A program made the translations under genes and the position numbers. This document shows, piece after piece, positions 1 to 7,932 of a DNA stretch of 20,591 nucleotides (the stretch's first letter is position 1; each line of letters begins with the position of its first letter). This stretch comes from CAYNXB01 sp964401045 (GTDB lineage: Bacteria > Pseudomonadota > Alphaproteobacteria > Sphingomonadales > Sphingomonadaceae). The DNA lies in contig CAYNXB010000047.1 of assembly GCA_964401045.1 (NCBI GenBank), positions 1 through 20,591 of the forward strand, read 5' to 3'. The notes below the pieces were generated by a model. The model worked only from the letters and a program-made list of their open reading frames with translations. It did not search any database and was not told the origin of the DNA.

Positions 1-2700
1 AGCTACCTCGATTACGCGATGAGCGTGATCGTGAGCCGCGCGCTGCCCGACGTGCGCGATGGCCTCAAGCCGGTCCACCGCCGCATCCTGTGGGCCAGCC
101 AGGAAGGCGGGTTCGTTGCCGGGCGCCCGTACCGCAAGTCAGCCAAGATCGTCGGCGATACGATGGGCAACTACCACCCGCACGGCAACCAGGCGATCTA
201 CGACGCCCTCGCCCGCATGGTGCAGTGGTGGTCGATGCGCGTGCCGCTGATCGATGGTCAGGGCAACTTCGGCTCGATGGACCCGGATCCGCCGGCGGCC
301 GAACGCTACACCGAAGCGCGTCTTGCCAGAGTCGCCAACGCGCTGCTCGACGACATCGACAAGGACACCGTCGATTTCGTGCCCAACTACGATGGCTCGC
401 GTGACGAGCCGTCCGTGCTTCCGGCGGGCTTTCCGAACCTGCTGGTCAACGGCGCGGGCGGCATTGCCGTTGGCATGGCGACCAACATTCCGCCGCACAA
501 TCTGGGCGAAGTGATCGACGGTTGCTTCGCCTTCATGGACAACCCGGCGATCACCTCTGAAGAGCTGTTCGAGATCATCCCGGGACCGGACTTCCCCACC
601 GCACCGCTGATCCTCGGCAGCGCGGGCGCGCGCGCCGCCTACACCACCGGACGTGGTTCGGTGATCATGCGCTGCCGCCATAAGATCGAGGAAGGCCGCG
701 GCGACCGTCAGTCGATCGTGCTGACCTCGATCCCTTATCAGGTCGGCAAAGCCGGGCTGGTCGAGAAAATCGCCGACGCCGCCAAGGATAAGCGGATCGA
801 GGGCATTTCGGATATCCGCGACGAATCCAACCGCCAGGGCGTGCGGGTGGTGATCGATCTCAAGCGTGACGCTACCGCCGATGTCGTACTCAACCAGCTG
901 TGGCGCCATACACCGGCGCAAGCGAGCTTCCCTGCGAACATGCTGGCGATCCGCGGCGGGCGGCCCGAGACGCTGACGCTGCGCGACTTCATCCAGGCGT
1001 TCATCGTCTTTCGCGAAGAAGTCATCACCCGGCGTACCAAGTTCGAGCTCAACAAGGCGCGCGAACGGGCTCACATCTTGCTCGGCCTGGTGGTCGCGGT
1101 CTCGAACCTCGACGAAGTCGTGGCGATGATCCGCAGCGCGGCCAATCCGGCCCAGGCGCGCGAACGGCTGCTCGCCAAGGAATGGCCGATTGGCGACATC
1201 GCCCAGTACATCCGCCTGGTCGAGGCGATTGAACCCGATGCCGACCAGAGCGGCGGCACCTACCGCCTGTCCGAACGGCAGGTGCGGGCGATCCTCGAGC
1301 TGCGTCTCCATCGCCTGACTGCGATCGGCCGCGACGAGATCGGCGACGAGCTCAAGGAGCTTGCCAGCGCGATCGCGGAATACCTCTCGATCCTCGCCGA
1401 CCGCCGCAAGCTCTACGAAGTGATGCGCACCGAGCTGGCCGCCATTCGCGAAGCTTACGCCACTCCGCGCCTAAGCGAGATCGCGCCCGCGTGGGACGGA
1501 ATCGACGACGAGGACCTGATCGAACGCGACGAGATGGTCGTGACCGTGACTCTCGACGGCTACATCAAACGCACGACGCTCTCGACCTTCCGGGCGCAAA
1601 ATCGCGGCGGCAAGGGCCGCGCGGGGATGGCCACCAAGGACGAGGACGCGGTGTCGAACATGTTCGTCACCAGCACCCACAACCCCGTGCTGTTCTTCTC
1701 GACCGCGGGCAAAGTCTACCGGCTCAAGGTGTGGAAGCTGCCCGAGGGCGGCCCGGCCACGCGCGGGCGGCCGATCGTCAATCTTCTGCCCGCGCTCGAC
1801 GAGGGTGAGACGATTGCCGCCGTGCTGCCGCTGCCGGAGGACGAGACGACCTGGGGTGCACTCAGCGTGGTGTTCGCCACGGCCAGGGGCAACGCCCGCC
1901 GCAACAGCATGGATGCGTTCGCCAACATCCCCTCTAACGGCAAGTTCGCGATGCGCTTCGAGGAAGGCTCCGCCGACCGGCTGATCGGGGTCGCACTGCT
2001 CAACGCCGGTGACGACGTGCTGCTCGCCACGCGCCAGGGCAAGGCTATCCGCTTCGCCGGCGACGACGTGCGCGAATTCCAGAGCCGCACCTCGACCGGC
2101 GTGCGCGGCATGACCCTCAAGGGAGACGACGAGGTCGTCTCCCTGTCGATCCTGCACCGCGTCGGCACCACGCAGGAGGAGCGCGAGGACTACCTCCGCT
2201 ACGCCCCGTGGAAGGCCGAGAAGGAAAGCGAACCCACGGTCAGCGCGGAGCGCATGGCCGAACTGGCCGAGCAGGAGCAGTTCATCCTCACCGTCTGCGC
2301 CAACGGTTATGGCAAGCTCTCGTCGGCTTACGAATACCGGCGCACCGGCCGCGGCGGCCAGGGCGTGACCAACATCGACAACATCAAGCGCAACGGCCCG
2401 GTGGTGGCGAGCTTTACCGCCACCCAGGCCGATCAGCTGATGCTGGTGACCAACCAGGCCAAGCTGATCCGCATCGGGCTCGACAGCCTGCGGGTGATCG
2501 GCCGCGGCACGGCCGGCGTGAAGCTGTTCGATGTGAGCGACAACGAGCACATCGTCAGCGCAGTGCGGCTCGATGAGCAACCCGAACCGGAGAACGAAGC
2601 CGAGGAGGCAGTGGTCGAGGAAATGGCCGGCCGCACCACTCAGGAAATCCCGCCGCAGACCGAGCAGGCGCGGGACGATCTCGACGAAGGGGACGCGTAG
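1..2700 (+). CDS. gyrA: DNA gyrase subunit A, 5'-truncated by window edge
   Basis: GyrA is the DNA-cleaving and rejoining subunit of gyrase, working with GyrB to introduce negative supercoils. The open frame enters at base 1 (Ser-Tyr-Leu-Asp-Tyr-Ala-Met-Ser), near the usual N-terminus; about 30 residues are missing. The Arg-Tyr pair with the catalytic tyrosine is at 304-309. A GyrA-box, the hallmark separating GyrA from ParC, lies at 1597-1617 as QNRGGKG (canonical QRRGGKG). Further C-terminal beta-pinwheel repeats follow (for example TGRGGQGV), and the tail is acidic, as is common in GyrA. About 899 codons are present, a normal length. The quinolone-resistance region is unusual: Asn-Gln stands where E. 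coli has Asp82-Ser83, followed by Val-Gln-Trp-Trp, and Glu precedes Arg-Tyr. The stop directly abuts the stop of the convergent YhhN gene. Confidence 0.95.
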   Translation, partial: SYLDYAMSVIVSRALPDVRDGLKPVHRRILWASQEGGFVAGRPYRKSAKIVGDTMGNYHPHGNQAIYDALARMVQWWSMRVPLIDGQGNFGSMDPDPPAAERYTEARLARVANALLDDIDKDTVDFVPNYDGSRDEPSVLPAGFPNLLVNGAGGIAVGMATNIPPHNLGEVIDGCFAFMDNPAITSEELFEIIPGPDFPTAPLILGSAGARAAYTTGRGSVIMRCRHKIEEGRGDRQSIVLTSIPYQVGKAGLVEKIADAAKDKRIEGISDIRDESNRQGVRVVIDLKRDATADVVLNQLWRHTPAQASFPANMLAIRGGRPETLTLRDFIQAFIVFREEVITRRTKFELNKARERAHILLGLVVAVSNLDEVVAMIRSAANPAQARERLLAKEWPIGDIAQYIRLVEAIEPDADQSGGTYRLSERQVRAILELRLHRLTAIGRDEIGDELKELASAIAEYLSILADRRKLYEVMRTELAAIREAYATPRLSEIAPAWDGIDDEDLIERDEMVVTVTLDGYIKRTTLSTFRAQNRGGKGRAGMATKDEDAVSNMFVTSTHNPVLFFSTAGKVYRLKVWKLPEGGPATRGRPIVNLLPALDEGETIAAVLPLPEDETTWGALSVVFATARGNARRNSMDAFANIPSNGKFAMRFEEGSADRLIGVALLNAGDDVLLATRQGKAIRFAGDDVREFQSRTSTGVRGMTLKGDDEVVSLSILHRVGTTQEEREDYLRYAPWKAEKESEPTVSAERMAELAEQEQFILTVCANGYGKLSSAYEYRRTGRGGQGVTNIDNIKRNGPVVASFTATQADQLMLVTNQAKLIRIGLDSLRVIGRGTAGVKLFDVSDNEHIVSAVRLDEQPEPENEAEEAVVEEMAGRTTQEIPPQTEQARDDLDEGDA

Positions 2701-3351
2701 CTAGGCCTGGTGGTCGCGCCGCAAGGTCTGCACCACCCCGGTGCAGATCAGAAACTGGCCGACATAGTAGAGCGGCCAGACCAGCAAGTCCGCTGGTCTG
2801 GCGAGCGTGCCGCCGATGCTGGCGAACAGCAGCAGGTCCGAGGCGACAAACAGCAGCGCGCCGATGCCGACGTGGTAGCGCGAGAAGCGGCTGGTCCAGG
2901 CAGTCGCGGCCATGCCGCCCAGCGCGAGGGCGTAGAGCGCCACCGTCCACTCGCGCGCCAGCAGGTAGGCGGCAAGCGGCGTGAGCAGGAGCAAGGCAAC
3001 GGCTGCCGCCTTCTGGCTTCCGGTCGCGCTCGTCCTGCGGTTGTGCGGCTGAAGATAGAGCGCCAGCGCCAGCAAGTGGCTGGCGAAGAACAGCGCCCCG
3101 CCCTGCGCCTCGTAAAACTCGATGACCATATCGCCCACAGCCGCAACGGCCATCACCGCGGCAATCAGGTGCACATCATTGCTGCGGCTGCGATACCACG
3201 CATAGATCGCGAGCAAGGCCACCCCGGCGCCCTTGACCAGCGCGAGGTAGATTTCGCCCAGCGGGCCATCGCGCAGGATGTAATACGCGAGCGCCGCGGC
3301 GATGCTCGCGAGCAGGTACGGGCGTTTCTCGGCGAGAGCGCGACGGGCCAT
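2701..3351 (-). CDS. YhhN family membrane protein (lysoplasmalogenase-like)
   Basis: This 216-residue protein is almost entirely hydrophobic, with about seven or eight predicted membrane helices and short charged loops. Its pattern (GDMVIEFYEAQGGALFFASH, then a C-terminal ASDLLLF and PLYYVGQFLI) matches the YhhN/TMEM86 family. Members include lysoplasmalogenases that hydrolyse the vinyl-ether bond of lysoplasmalogens. Bacterial substrates are mostly unknown, so the catalytic role is inferred from family. The ATG at 3351 was chosen because the 59 extra codons available upstream are Arg-rich, non-membrane sequence and overlap the divergent trmFO start. The shared upstream region with trmFO is only 50 bp and must hold both promoters. 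The stop (2701-2703) touches the gyrA stop. Confidence 0.8.
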   Translation of the reverse strand: MARRALAEKRPYLLASIAAALAYYILRDGPLGEIYLALVKGAGVALLAIYAWYRSRSNDVHLIAAVMAVAAVGDMVIEFYEAQGGALFFASHLLALALYLQPHNRRTSATGSQKAAAVALLLLTPLAAYLLAREWTVALYALALGGMAATAWTSRFSRYHVGIGALLFVASDLLLFASIGGTLARPADLLVWPLYYVGQFLICTGVVQTLRRDHQA

Positions 3352-3401
3352 GCCGTTGCTTGGCCTTGAACGGGCGGGCGGGCAAGCGGTAGAGGCGGTC
3401 G

Positions 3402-4751
3402 ATGACTCATGATGTCCACATCGTCGGCGGCGGGCTCGCCGGGAGCGAGGCCGCCTGGCAGCTCGCCCGGCGCGGCTTTCGCGTGCGGTTGTCCGAAATG
3501 CGCGGGGGCGGTGACACCACGCCCGCACACCAGGGCGATGGCCTTGCCGAGCTGGTGTGCTCGAATAGCTTCCGCTCCGACGACGACGAAAAGAACGCCG
3601 TCGGCCTGCTGCACCACGAGATGCGGCGGCTGGATTCGCTGATCATGCGCGCGGGCGAAGTGGCACGCGTACCAGCGGGCTCGGCGATGGCGGTCGACCG
3701 TGACGTGTTCTCCGCTGAAGTCGAGCGCGCGCTGCGCGAGCATCCCAACGTCGAGATCGTGCGCGAGCGGATCGACACCCTGCCCGCTTCGGGCCTGACC
3801 ATCGTTGCCACCGGACCACTTACCGCCGCCGCACTTGCTCAAAGCATCGTCGCGGCAACGGGCAGCGAGCGCCTCGCATTCTTCGATGCGATTGCCCCGA
3901 TCGTCCATCGCGACAGCATCGACATGGATATCTGCTGGATGGCCGCGCGGTGGGACAAAGGCGGCAAGGACTACGTCAATTGCCCGATGGACAAGGAGCA
4001 GTACCTCGCCTTCCACCAGGGCCTGCTGGATGGCGAGAAGGGCGAGTTCAAGGAGTGGGAAGCGAGCACGCCCTACTTCGAGGGGTGCATGCCGATTGAG
4101 GTGATGGCCGCTCGCGGTGTCGATACGCTGCGCTTCGGGCCGATGAAGCCGGTCGGGCTCGATAATCCGCACTGGGCGACGCCCGAGCATCCCAACGGGC
4201 GCTGGCCCTACGCGGTGGTCCAGCTGCGGCAGGACAACAAGCTCGGCACGCTATGGAACATGGTCGGGTTCCAGACCAAGCTGAAGCATGCGGAGCAGGT
4301 GCGGCTGTTCCGCACCATCCCGGGGCTTGAGAACGCCGAGTTCGCGCGACTTGGCGGGCTCCACCGCAACACTTTCCTCAACTCACCCGAGTTGCTCGAC
4401 CGGCAATTGCGATTGAAGTCGGCGCCGCACATCCGTTTCGCCGGACAGGTGACGGGGTGCGAGGGCTATGTCGAAAGCTCGGCGGTTGGCCTGCTTGCCG
4501 GGATGATGGCTGCCGAAGAACTGGCCGGACGAATCTGGACGCCGCTGCCGCCGACCACGGCGATGGGCGCGCTGCTCGCGCACATCACCGGCGATGCCGA
4601 GGCGGACAGCTACCAGCCGATGAACGTCAACTTCGGGCTGTTTCCGCCGCTGCCCGAGGTGAAGAAGAAGGCGCGCAAGGAAGCGTATACCGGGCGCGCG
4701 AAGGAGGACTTTGGCGCTTGGTTCGCAAGTCGGGAAACCGTCCCGGCCTAG
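3402..4751 (+). CDS. trmFO: Methylenetetrahydrofolate--tRNA (uracil-5-)-methyltransferase TrmFO
   Basis: TrmFO is a cytoplasmic FAD enzyme that makes 5-methyluridine at position 54 of the tRNA T-loop, using methylene-tetrahydrofolate as carbon donor and NAD(P)H as reductant. The 449-residue product has the N-terminal dinucleotide fold (HIVGGGLAGSEAAW, residues 6-19). The two cysteines known from the B. subtilis enzyme are present: Cys53 in LVCSNSFRSD and Cys229 in FEGCMPIEVM. The family blocks VPAGSAMAVDRDVF (90-103) and GQVTGCEGYVESSAVG near the C-terminus are also there. Length is normal for the family. The start ATG at 3402 is immediately before the FAD motif and follows a purine-rich stretch (agaggcgg). 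It ends one base before the stop of the convergent EF-hand gene. Confidence 0.96.
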   Translation: MTHDVHIVGGGLAGSEAAWQLARRGFRVRLSEMRGGGDTTPAHQGDGLAELVCSNSFRSDDDEKNAVGLLHHEMRRLDSLIMRAGEVARVPAGSAMAVDRDVFSAEVERALREHPNVEIVRERIDTLPASGLTIVATGPLTAAALAQSIVAATGSERLAFFDAIAPIVHRDSIDMDICWMAARWDKGGKDYVNCPMDKEQYLAFHQGLLDGEKGEFKEWEASTPYFEGCMPIEVMAARGVDTLRFGPMKPVGLDNPHWATPEHPNGRWPYAVVQLRQDNKLGTLWNMVGFQTKLKHAEQVRLFRTIPGLENAEFARLGGLHRNTFLNSPELLDRQLRLKSAPHIRFAGQVTGCEGYVESSAVGLLAGMMAAEELAGRIWTPLPPTTAMGALLAHITGDAEADSYQPMNVNFGLFPPLPEVKKKARKEAYTGRAKEDFGAWFASRETVPA

Positions 4752-4752
4752 C

Positions 4753-5205
4753 TCAACACCGGCATTTGGGCTTGGGCTTCTGCTTGGGCGCGGTGGTTGC
4801 GAACTCTGCCTGGTCCAGCTCGCCGTCATGATTGCGGTCGGCGCCGTCAAACCGGTCAACCGTGGTCACCGCCCATTCCTCGAACGTCAGCAGGTTGTTG
4901 CCGTCCTTGTCGAGATCGCGGAACCCCTGGGTACGGCTCGAAAGCATCTCGTCGCGGGTGATCCTGAGGTCACGGTTACGATCGTAGCGGAAGAAGCGCT
5001 GCTGCTCGCGTGTCAGGTCGTCGGCCTTAGGTAGCGCCGGGCCGCGCAACCCTGCGACGTCGGCGGTCGGCAGGCCGGTCGGTTCAGGCGCGAGCGCGGG
5101 AGGCGGCGGCGCGCCGCGCGTGACCTCCGCCCGCCCCTGCAGCCAGAACAGGCCAAGCCCGACTAGCAACAGTGCTGTGATCGCTCCCAGAGCGAGCCGG
5201 TTCAT
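4753..5205 (-). CDS. Membrane-anchored EF-hand protein
   Basis: This 150-residue protein begins with an uncleaved-type signal anchor (residues 4-22, LALGAITALLLVGLGLFWL). A Pro/Ala-rich linker (about 30-60) follows, then three EF-hand calcium loops: DRNRDLRITRDE at 75-86, DKDGNNLLTFEE at 99-110 and DRNHDGELDQAE at 123-134. All three have acidic or Asn residues at loop positions 1, 3 and 5 and Glu at position 12, so calcium binding is likely. The domain should face the periplasm. The C-terminus is Lys/Pro-rich and ends Cys-Arg-Cys, which is unusual. The gene lies 33 bp downstream of the squalene-synthase-like gene on the same strand, suggesting co-transcription. A purine-rich ggggg stretch stands 8-9 bases before the ATG. 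I do not recognise a specific function. Confidence 0.85.
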   Translation of the reverse strand: MNRLALGAITALLLVGLGLFWLQGRAEVTRGAPPPPALAPEPTGLPTADVAGLRGPALPKADDLTREQQRFFRYDRNRDLRITRDEMLSSRTQGFRDLDKDGNNLLTFEEWAVTTVDRFDGADRNHDGELDQAEFATTAPKQKPKPKCRC

Positions 5206-5238
5206 CGTATTGCCCCCATTGCCAATCGGCAGCTTAGC

Positions 5239-5895
5239 TCAGCGGCCAACGATGCCAAGCCTGAGCGCGGTCAATCCCGCCAACGCCCCGTCCACCAGGG
5301 GAGCGCCGCCGCCGCGCGCGAATGAGCGCCGCGCCAGGCCGTCGAGCACCCTCAACGGCCGCAGCGCGCGCGGCAGGGAGGCTTGGTGCAGGCCGCTTGC
5401 ACGCGCGGCGTCGAGCGCCCGGTCGCGTTCTTCGGCGTTGCCAAGGTGCGCGGCGAGATCGGCCAGCGCCCAGCGCCTGCCCGCCTGCTCGGCGGAAGTC
5501 CGGGAGCCGCCTTCTCCCGCCACTGCGGCAAGGCCGGCGAACCCTGCCGCCCTGCCCGCGGCAAATCCCTCGATTGCCTCGGCATCAAGGCTTTCATCGA
5601 GCAGGTGCTCCCACCCATCGACCACCGCGATCAGCGCCGCCTCCCGCTCGCGCCAACTCGCCAGCAGGTCGAGCAGCGGGTCGCCTTTGGGCCGCAATTC
5701 GATCGGCTCAGCCAGACGCTCGCGCCACCACGCCAGCCGCGCTTGCGTGAGCAGCGGCTCACGGGCCTTCCGCACCAGGTTGGCGAGATGAGCGTCGAGC
5801 GCGAACAGGCCAAGCGTCACTTCGCGCAAGCGCCGCGGCGCATAGGCCAGCGCCAGTCGTTGCGGCAGCGGCAGGGTCTCGACCAGCGATTGCAT
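5239..5895 (-). CDS. Squalene/phytoene synthase family protein (NDUFAF6-like)
   Basis: This 218-residue alpha-helical protein has the N-terminal block FALDAHLANLVRKAREPLLT followed by QARLAWWRERL. That is typical of the squalene/phytoene synthase-fold group that includes mitochondrial complex I assembly factor NDUFAF6. The Asp-rich DxxxD motifs that bind magnesium-diphosphate in true squalene or phytoene synthases are not visible, and the protein is shorter than those enzymes (about 280-350 residues). Carotenoid or hopanoid synthesis is therefore unlikely; a complex I assembly or other non-catalytic role is inferred from family resemblance only. It is the first gene of a leftward pair with the EF-hand gene and diverges from the TadG-like gene across about 87 bp. 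Confidence 0.8.
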   Translation of the reverse strand: MQSLVETLPLPQRLALAYAPRRLREVTLGLFALDAHLANLVRKAREPLLTQARLAWWRERLAEPIELRPKGDPLLDLLASWREREAALIAVVDGWEHLLDESLDAEAIEGFAAGRAAGFAGLAAVAGEGGSRTSAEQAGRRWALADLAAHLGNAEERDRALDAARASGLHQASLPRALRPLRVLDGLARRSFARGGGAPLVDGALAGLTALRLGIVGR

Positions 5896-5982
5896 CGCGC
5901 CTGCCTGTCAGGCCGCACGGAGCCCGGTCAAGCCCATTACGGCAGCGGAAATGAGTGAATAAATTAACCGTGTCGGTTGGGG

Positions 5983-7932
5983 ATGCCTTATCGGGCGACC
6001 GCTAAAGCTCTGGGAATGTGGCGGAAGTTTCATTCCGAACAACGCATCCCGGGCGGCTTCTTCGCACGCCTGGCGCGTGATCGCGCGGGCAACACGCTGG
6101 CGATCGTCGCCGCTTCCATCATGCCTCTGCTGGCGATGGTCGGCGGCGGGGTCGATATGGGCCGCTCGTACCTCTCGCAAAGCAGGCTGCAGCAGGCCTG
6201 CGACGCCGGCGTGCTCGCCGCGCGCAAGGCGCTCGGCACCGAAGCCGCGGTGACCCACGACATCCCTGAGCGGGCGGCCGAGCTTGGCCAGCGGTTCTTC
6301 AACATCAACTTCCGCGACGGCTCCTACGGCACGCGCGACCGCGATTTCACGATGATCCTCGAGGAAAACTACGCGATCACCGGCGAAGCCGCAGTCGCCG
6401 TTCCGACCACGATCATGCGCATCTTCGGCAAGGAGGAAGTGCCGATCAAGGTCGCCTGCCAGGCGCAGATCAACTTCTCGAACACCGACGTGATGATGGT
6501 GCTCGATGTCACCGGGTCGATGGCCCAGACCAATCCGGGCGACAGCGTGCGCAAGATCGACGCGCTCAAGGATACCGTCCGTGCGTTCCAAGCACAGCTT
6601 GCAGCAGCGGCGCAGGCCGGCACCCGCATCCGCTACGGATTCGTGCCCTATTCGACCAACGTCAACGTCGGCGGACTGCTCGAAGACGACTGGGTGGTAG
6701 ATCGCTGGACCTACCAATCGCGTGAGGTATCGCTCGACATCAAGTTGCCGAAGATGGCCACGCGCGAAACCTCACCGGTGCTTGTTTCAGGCAACATGAC
6801 CAGCGCGCCCGCGGGCAGCTATGCGGCGACCTACAACAGCAAAGGCGGCCCGAAAGGCACGGGTGGCTACCAGTGTGCCGCGCCGCCGAAGGGCAATGTC
6901 ACGGTGCAGGAGCAGCAACTCTCTAAAAGCACCCAGCTGATTCTGCTGCCCCTGCCAGGCACCAAGACGACGATCCACATCCGCCGCACGCGGAACGGCG
7001 TCGACAACGTGGTGACGCTCGACGACCAGATTTGCCGGGTCGAGTCCAAAACCTACACCAGCTACATTGAGGAATTCGACCGCATTACCGAGCCGACCGG
7101 GGACCTGTTGACGGGCTGGCGCTACCACCCCGTCACGGTCGACGTCGACGATTGGCGGACAACCTCGAACGGCTGCATGGAGGAGCGCAGCACCTACGAG
7201 ATCGACGATTACGACAACGTCGACCTCACCCGCGCGCTCGATCTCGACATCGACCTCGTGCCGACCAGCGACCCTGCGACACAGTGGCGGCCGATGTTCC
7301 CCGGCATGATCTACAACCGTGCGCTCGAATGGGACGGCAAAGGCAAGTTCGAGCCCAAGGACGTCGTCACTGACAAGGATTTCGTCAATCCCGAGGCGGG
7401 CGGCCTCGCCAGCTGCCCCGCGCCGGCGCGCAAGCTTGCCGAGATGACCCCGGAGGACCTCGACACTTATCTCGCGACGCTACAACCGACCGGATCGACC
7501 TACCACGACATCGGCATGATCTGGGGCGGCCGCCTGATCTCGCCGACCGGGCTGTTCGCCGACCAGAACAAGAATCTCGGTGATTCCTCGCCGACCAACC
7601 GCAACCTGATCTTCCTCACCGATGGCGAGACCGCCCCGCGCGACGTCAACTACACCACCTACGGCGTCGAGCCGCTGGATCAGCGCCGCTGGAATCCTAA
7701 GTCCAAGCTGACACTCACCCAGACGGTCGAAAAGCGCTTCAGCTTCGCCTGCTCCGAAGTGCGCAAGCGCAACGTCACCGTGTGGGTAATCGGCTTCGGC
7801 ACTTCGCTGAATCCCGTGATGAAGGACTGCGCGGGCGAAGGGCACTATTTCGAGGCGGCGGACGCGGTCGAACTCAACGCCACCTTCGCAGCAATTGCCA
7901 AGAAGATGAGCGAACTGAGGATCAGCCGGTGA
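5983..7932 (+). CDS. TadG-like pilus assembly protein with von Willebrand A domain
   Basis: About 649 residues. A short basic N-terminus leads into one hydrophobic segment (roughly residues 33-53, ending GGGVDMGRSYL). This is the Flp/TadG-type N-terminus (DRAGNTLAIVAAS) that anchors the protein in the inner membrane. A von Willebrand A domain starts near residue 169. Its metal-site motif DVTGSM is at 175-180, and FLTDGE follows around residue 544, so a long insert with several cysteines separates the two halves. TadG proteins are accessory parts of tight-adherence pilus systems, probably in the periplasm. The start is uncertain: ATG 5983 is used here, ATG 6016 (MWRKFHSEQ) is equally good, and a TTG lies at 5977. 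None has a clear Shine-Dalgarno site. The stop overlaps the next start as GTGA. Confidence 0.85.
   Translation: MPYRATAKALGMWRKFHSEQRIPGGFFARLARDRAGNTLAIVAASIMPLLAMVGGGVDMGRSYLSQSRLQQACDAGVLAARKALGTEAAVTHDIPERAAELGQRFFNINFRDGSYGTRDRDFTMILEENYAITGEAAVAVPTTIMRIFGKEEVPIKVACQAQINFSNTDVMMVLDVTGSMAQTNPGDSVRKIDALKDTVRAFQAQLAAAAQAGTRIRYGFVPYSTNVNVGGLLEDDWVVDRWTYQSREVSLDIKLPKMATRETSPVLVSGNMTSAPAGSYAATYNSKGGPKGTGGYQCAAPPKGNVTVQEQQLSKSTQLILLPLPGTKTTIHIRRTRNGVDNVVTLDDQICRVESKTYTSYIEEFDRITEPTGDLLTGWRYHPVTVDVDDWRTTSNGCMEERSTYEIDDYDNVDLTRALDLDIDLVPTSDPATQWRPMFPGMIYNRALEWDGKGKFEPKDVVTDKDFVNPEAGGLASCPAPARKLAEMTPEDLDTYLATLQPTGSTYHDIGMIWGGRLISPTGLFADQNKNLGDSSPTNRNLIFLTDGETAPRDVNYTTYGVEPLDQRRWNPKSKLTLTQTVEKRFSFACSEVRKRNVTVWVIGFGTSLNPVMKDCAGEGHYFEAADAVELNATFAAIAKKMSELRISR

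Noticed and set aside
139..1311. Long antisense open frame (390 codons) within gyrA
   Set aside because: It is a GC-driven shadow of the gyrA frame, His/Arg/Ala-rich with no family motif. The sense strand has the gyrase motifs. The same applies to 1471-2580 on the minus strand.
1..2700. Topoisomerase IV subunit A (ParC) as an alternative to GyrA
   Set aside because: The GyrA-box (QNRGGKG), the full C-terminal pinwheel and overall length near 900 residues favour GyrA.
3352..3528. Extended N-terminus for the YhhN protein
   Set aside because: The 59 extra residues are Arg-rich, not membrane-like, and overlap the trmFO start region.
3165..4190. Antisense open frame (341 codons) across the trmFO start
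   Set aside because: It runs opposite clear TrmFO motifs and into YhhN in another frame, with no recognisable domain.
5239..5895. True phytoene or squalene synthase for carotenoid or hopanoid synthesis
   Set aside because: The protein is too short and the DxxxD substrate-binding motifs are not visible. No crt or hpn gene is adjacent.
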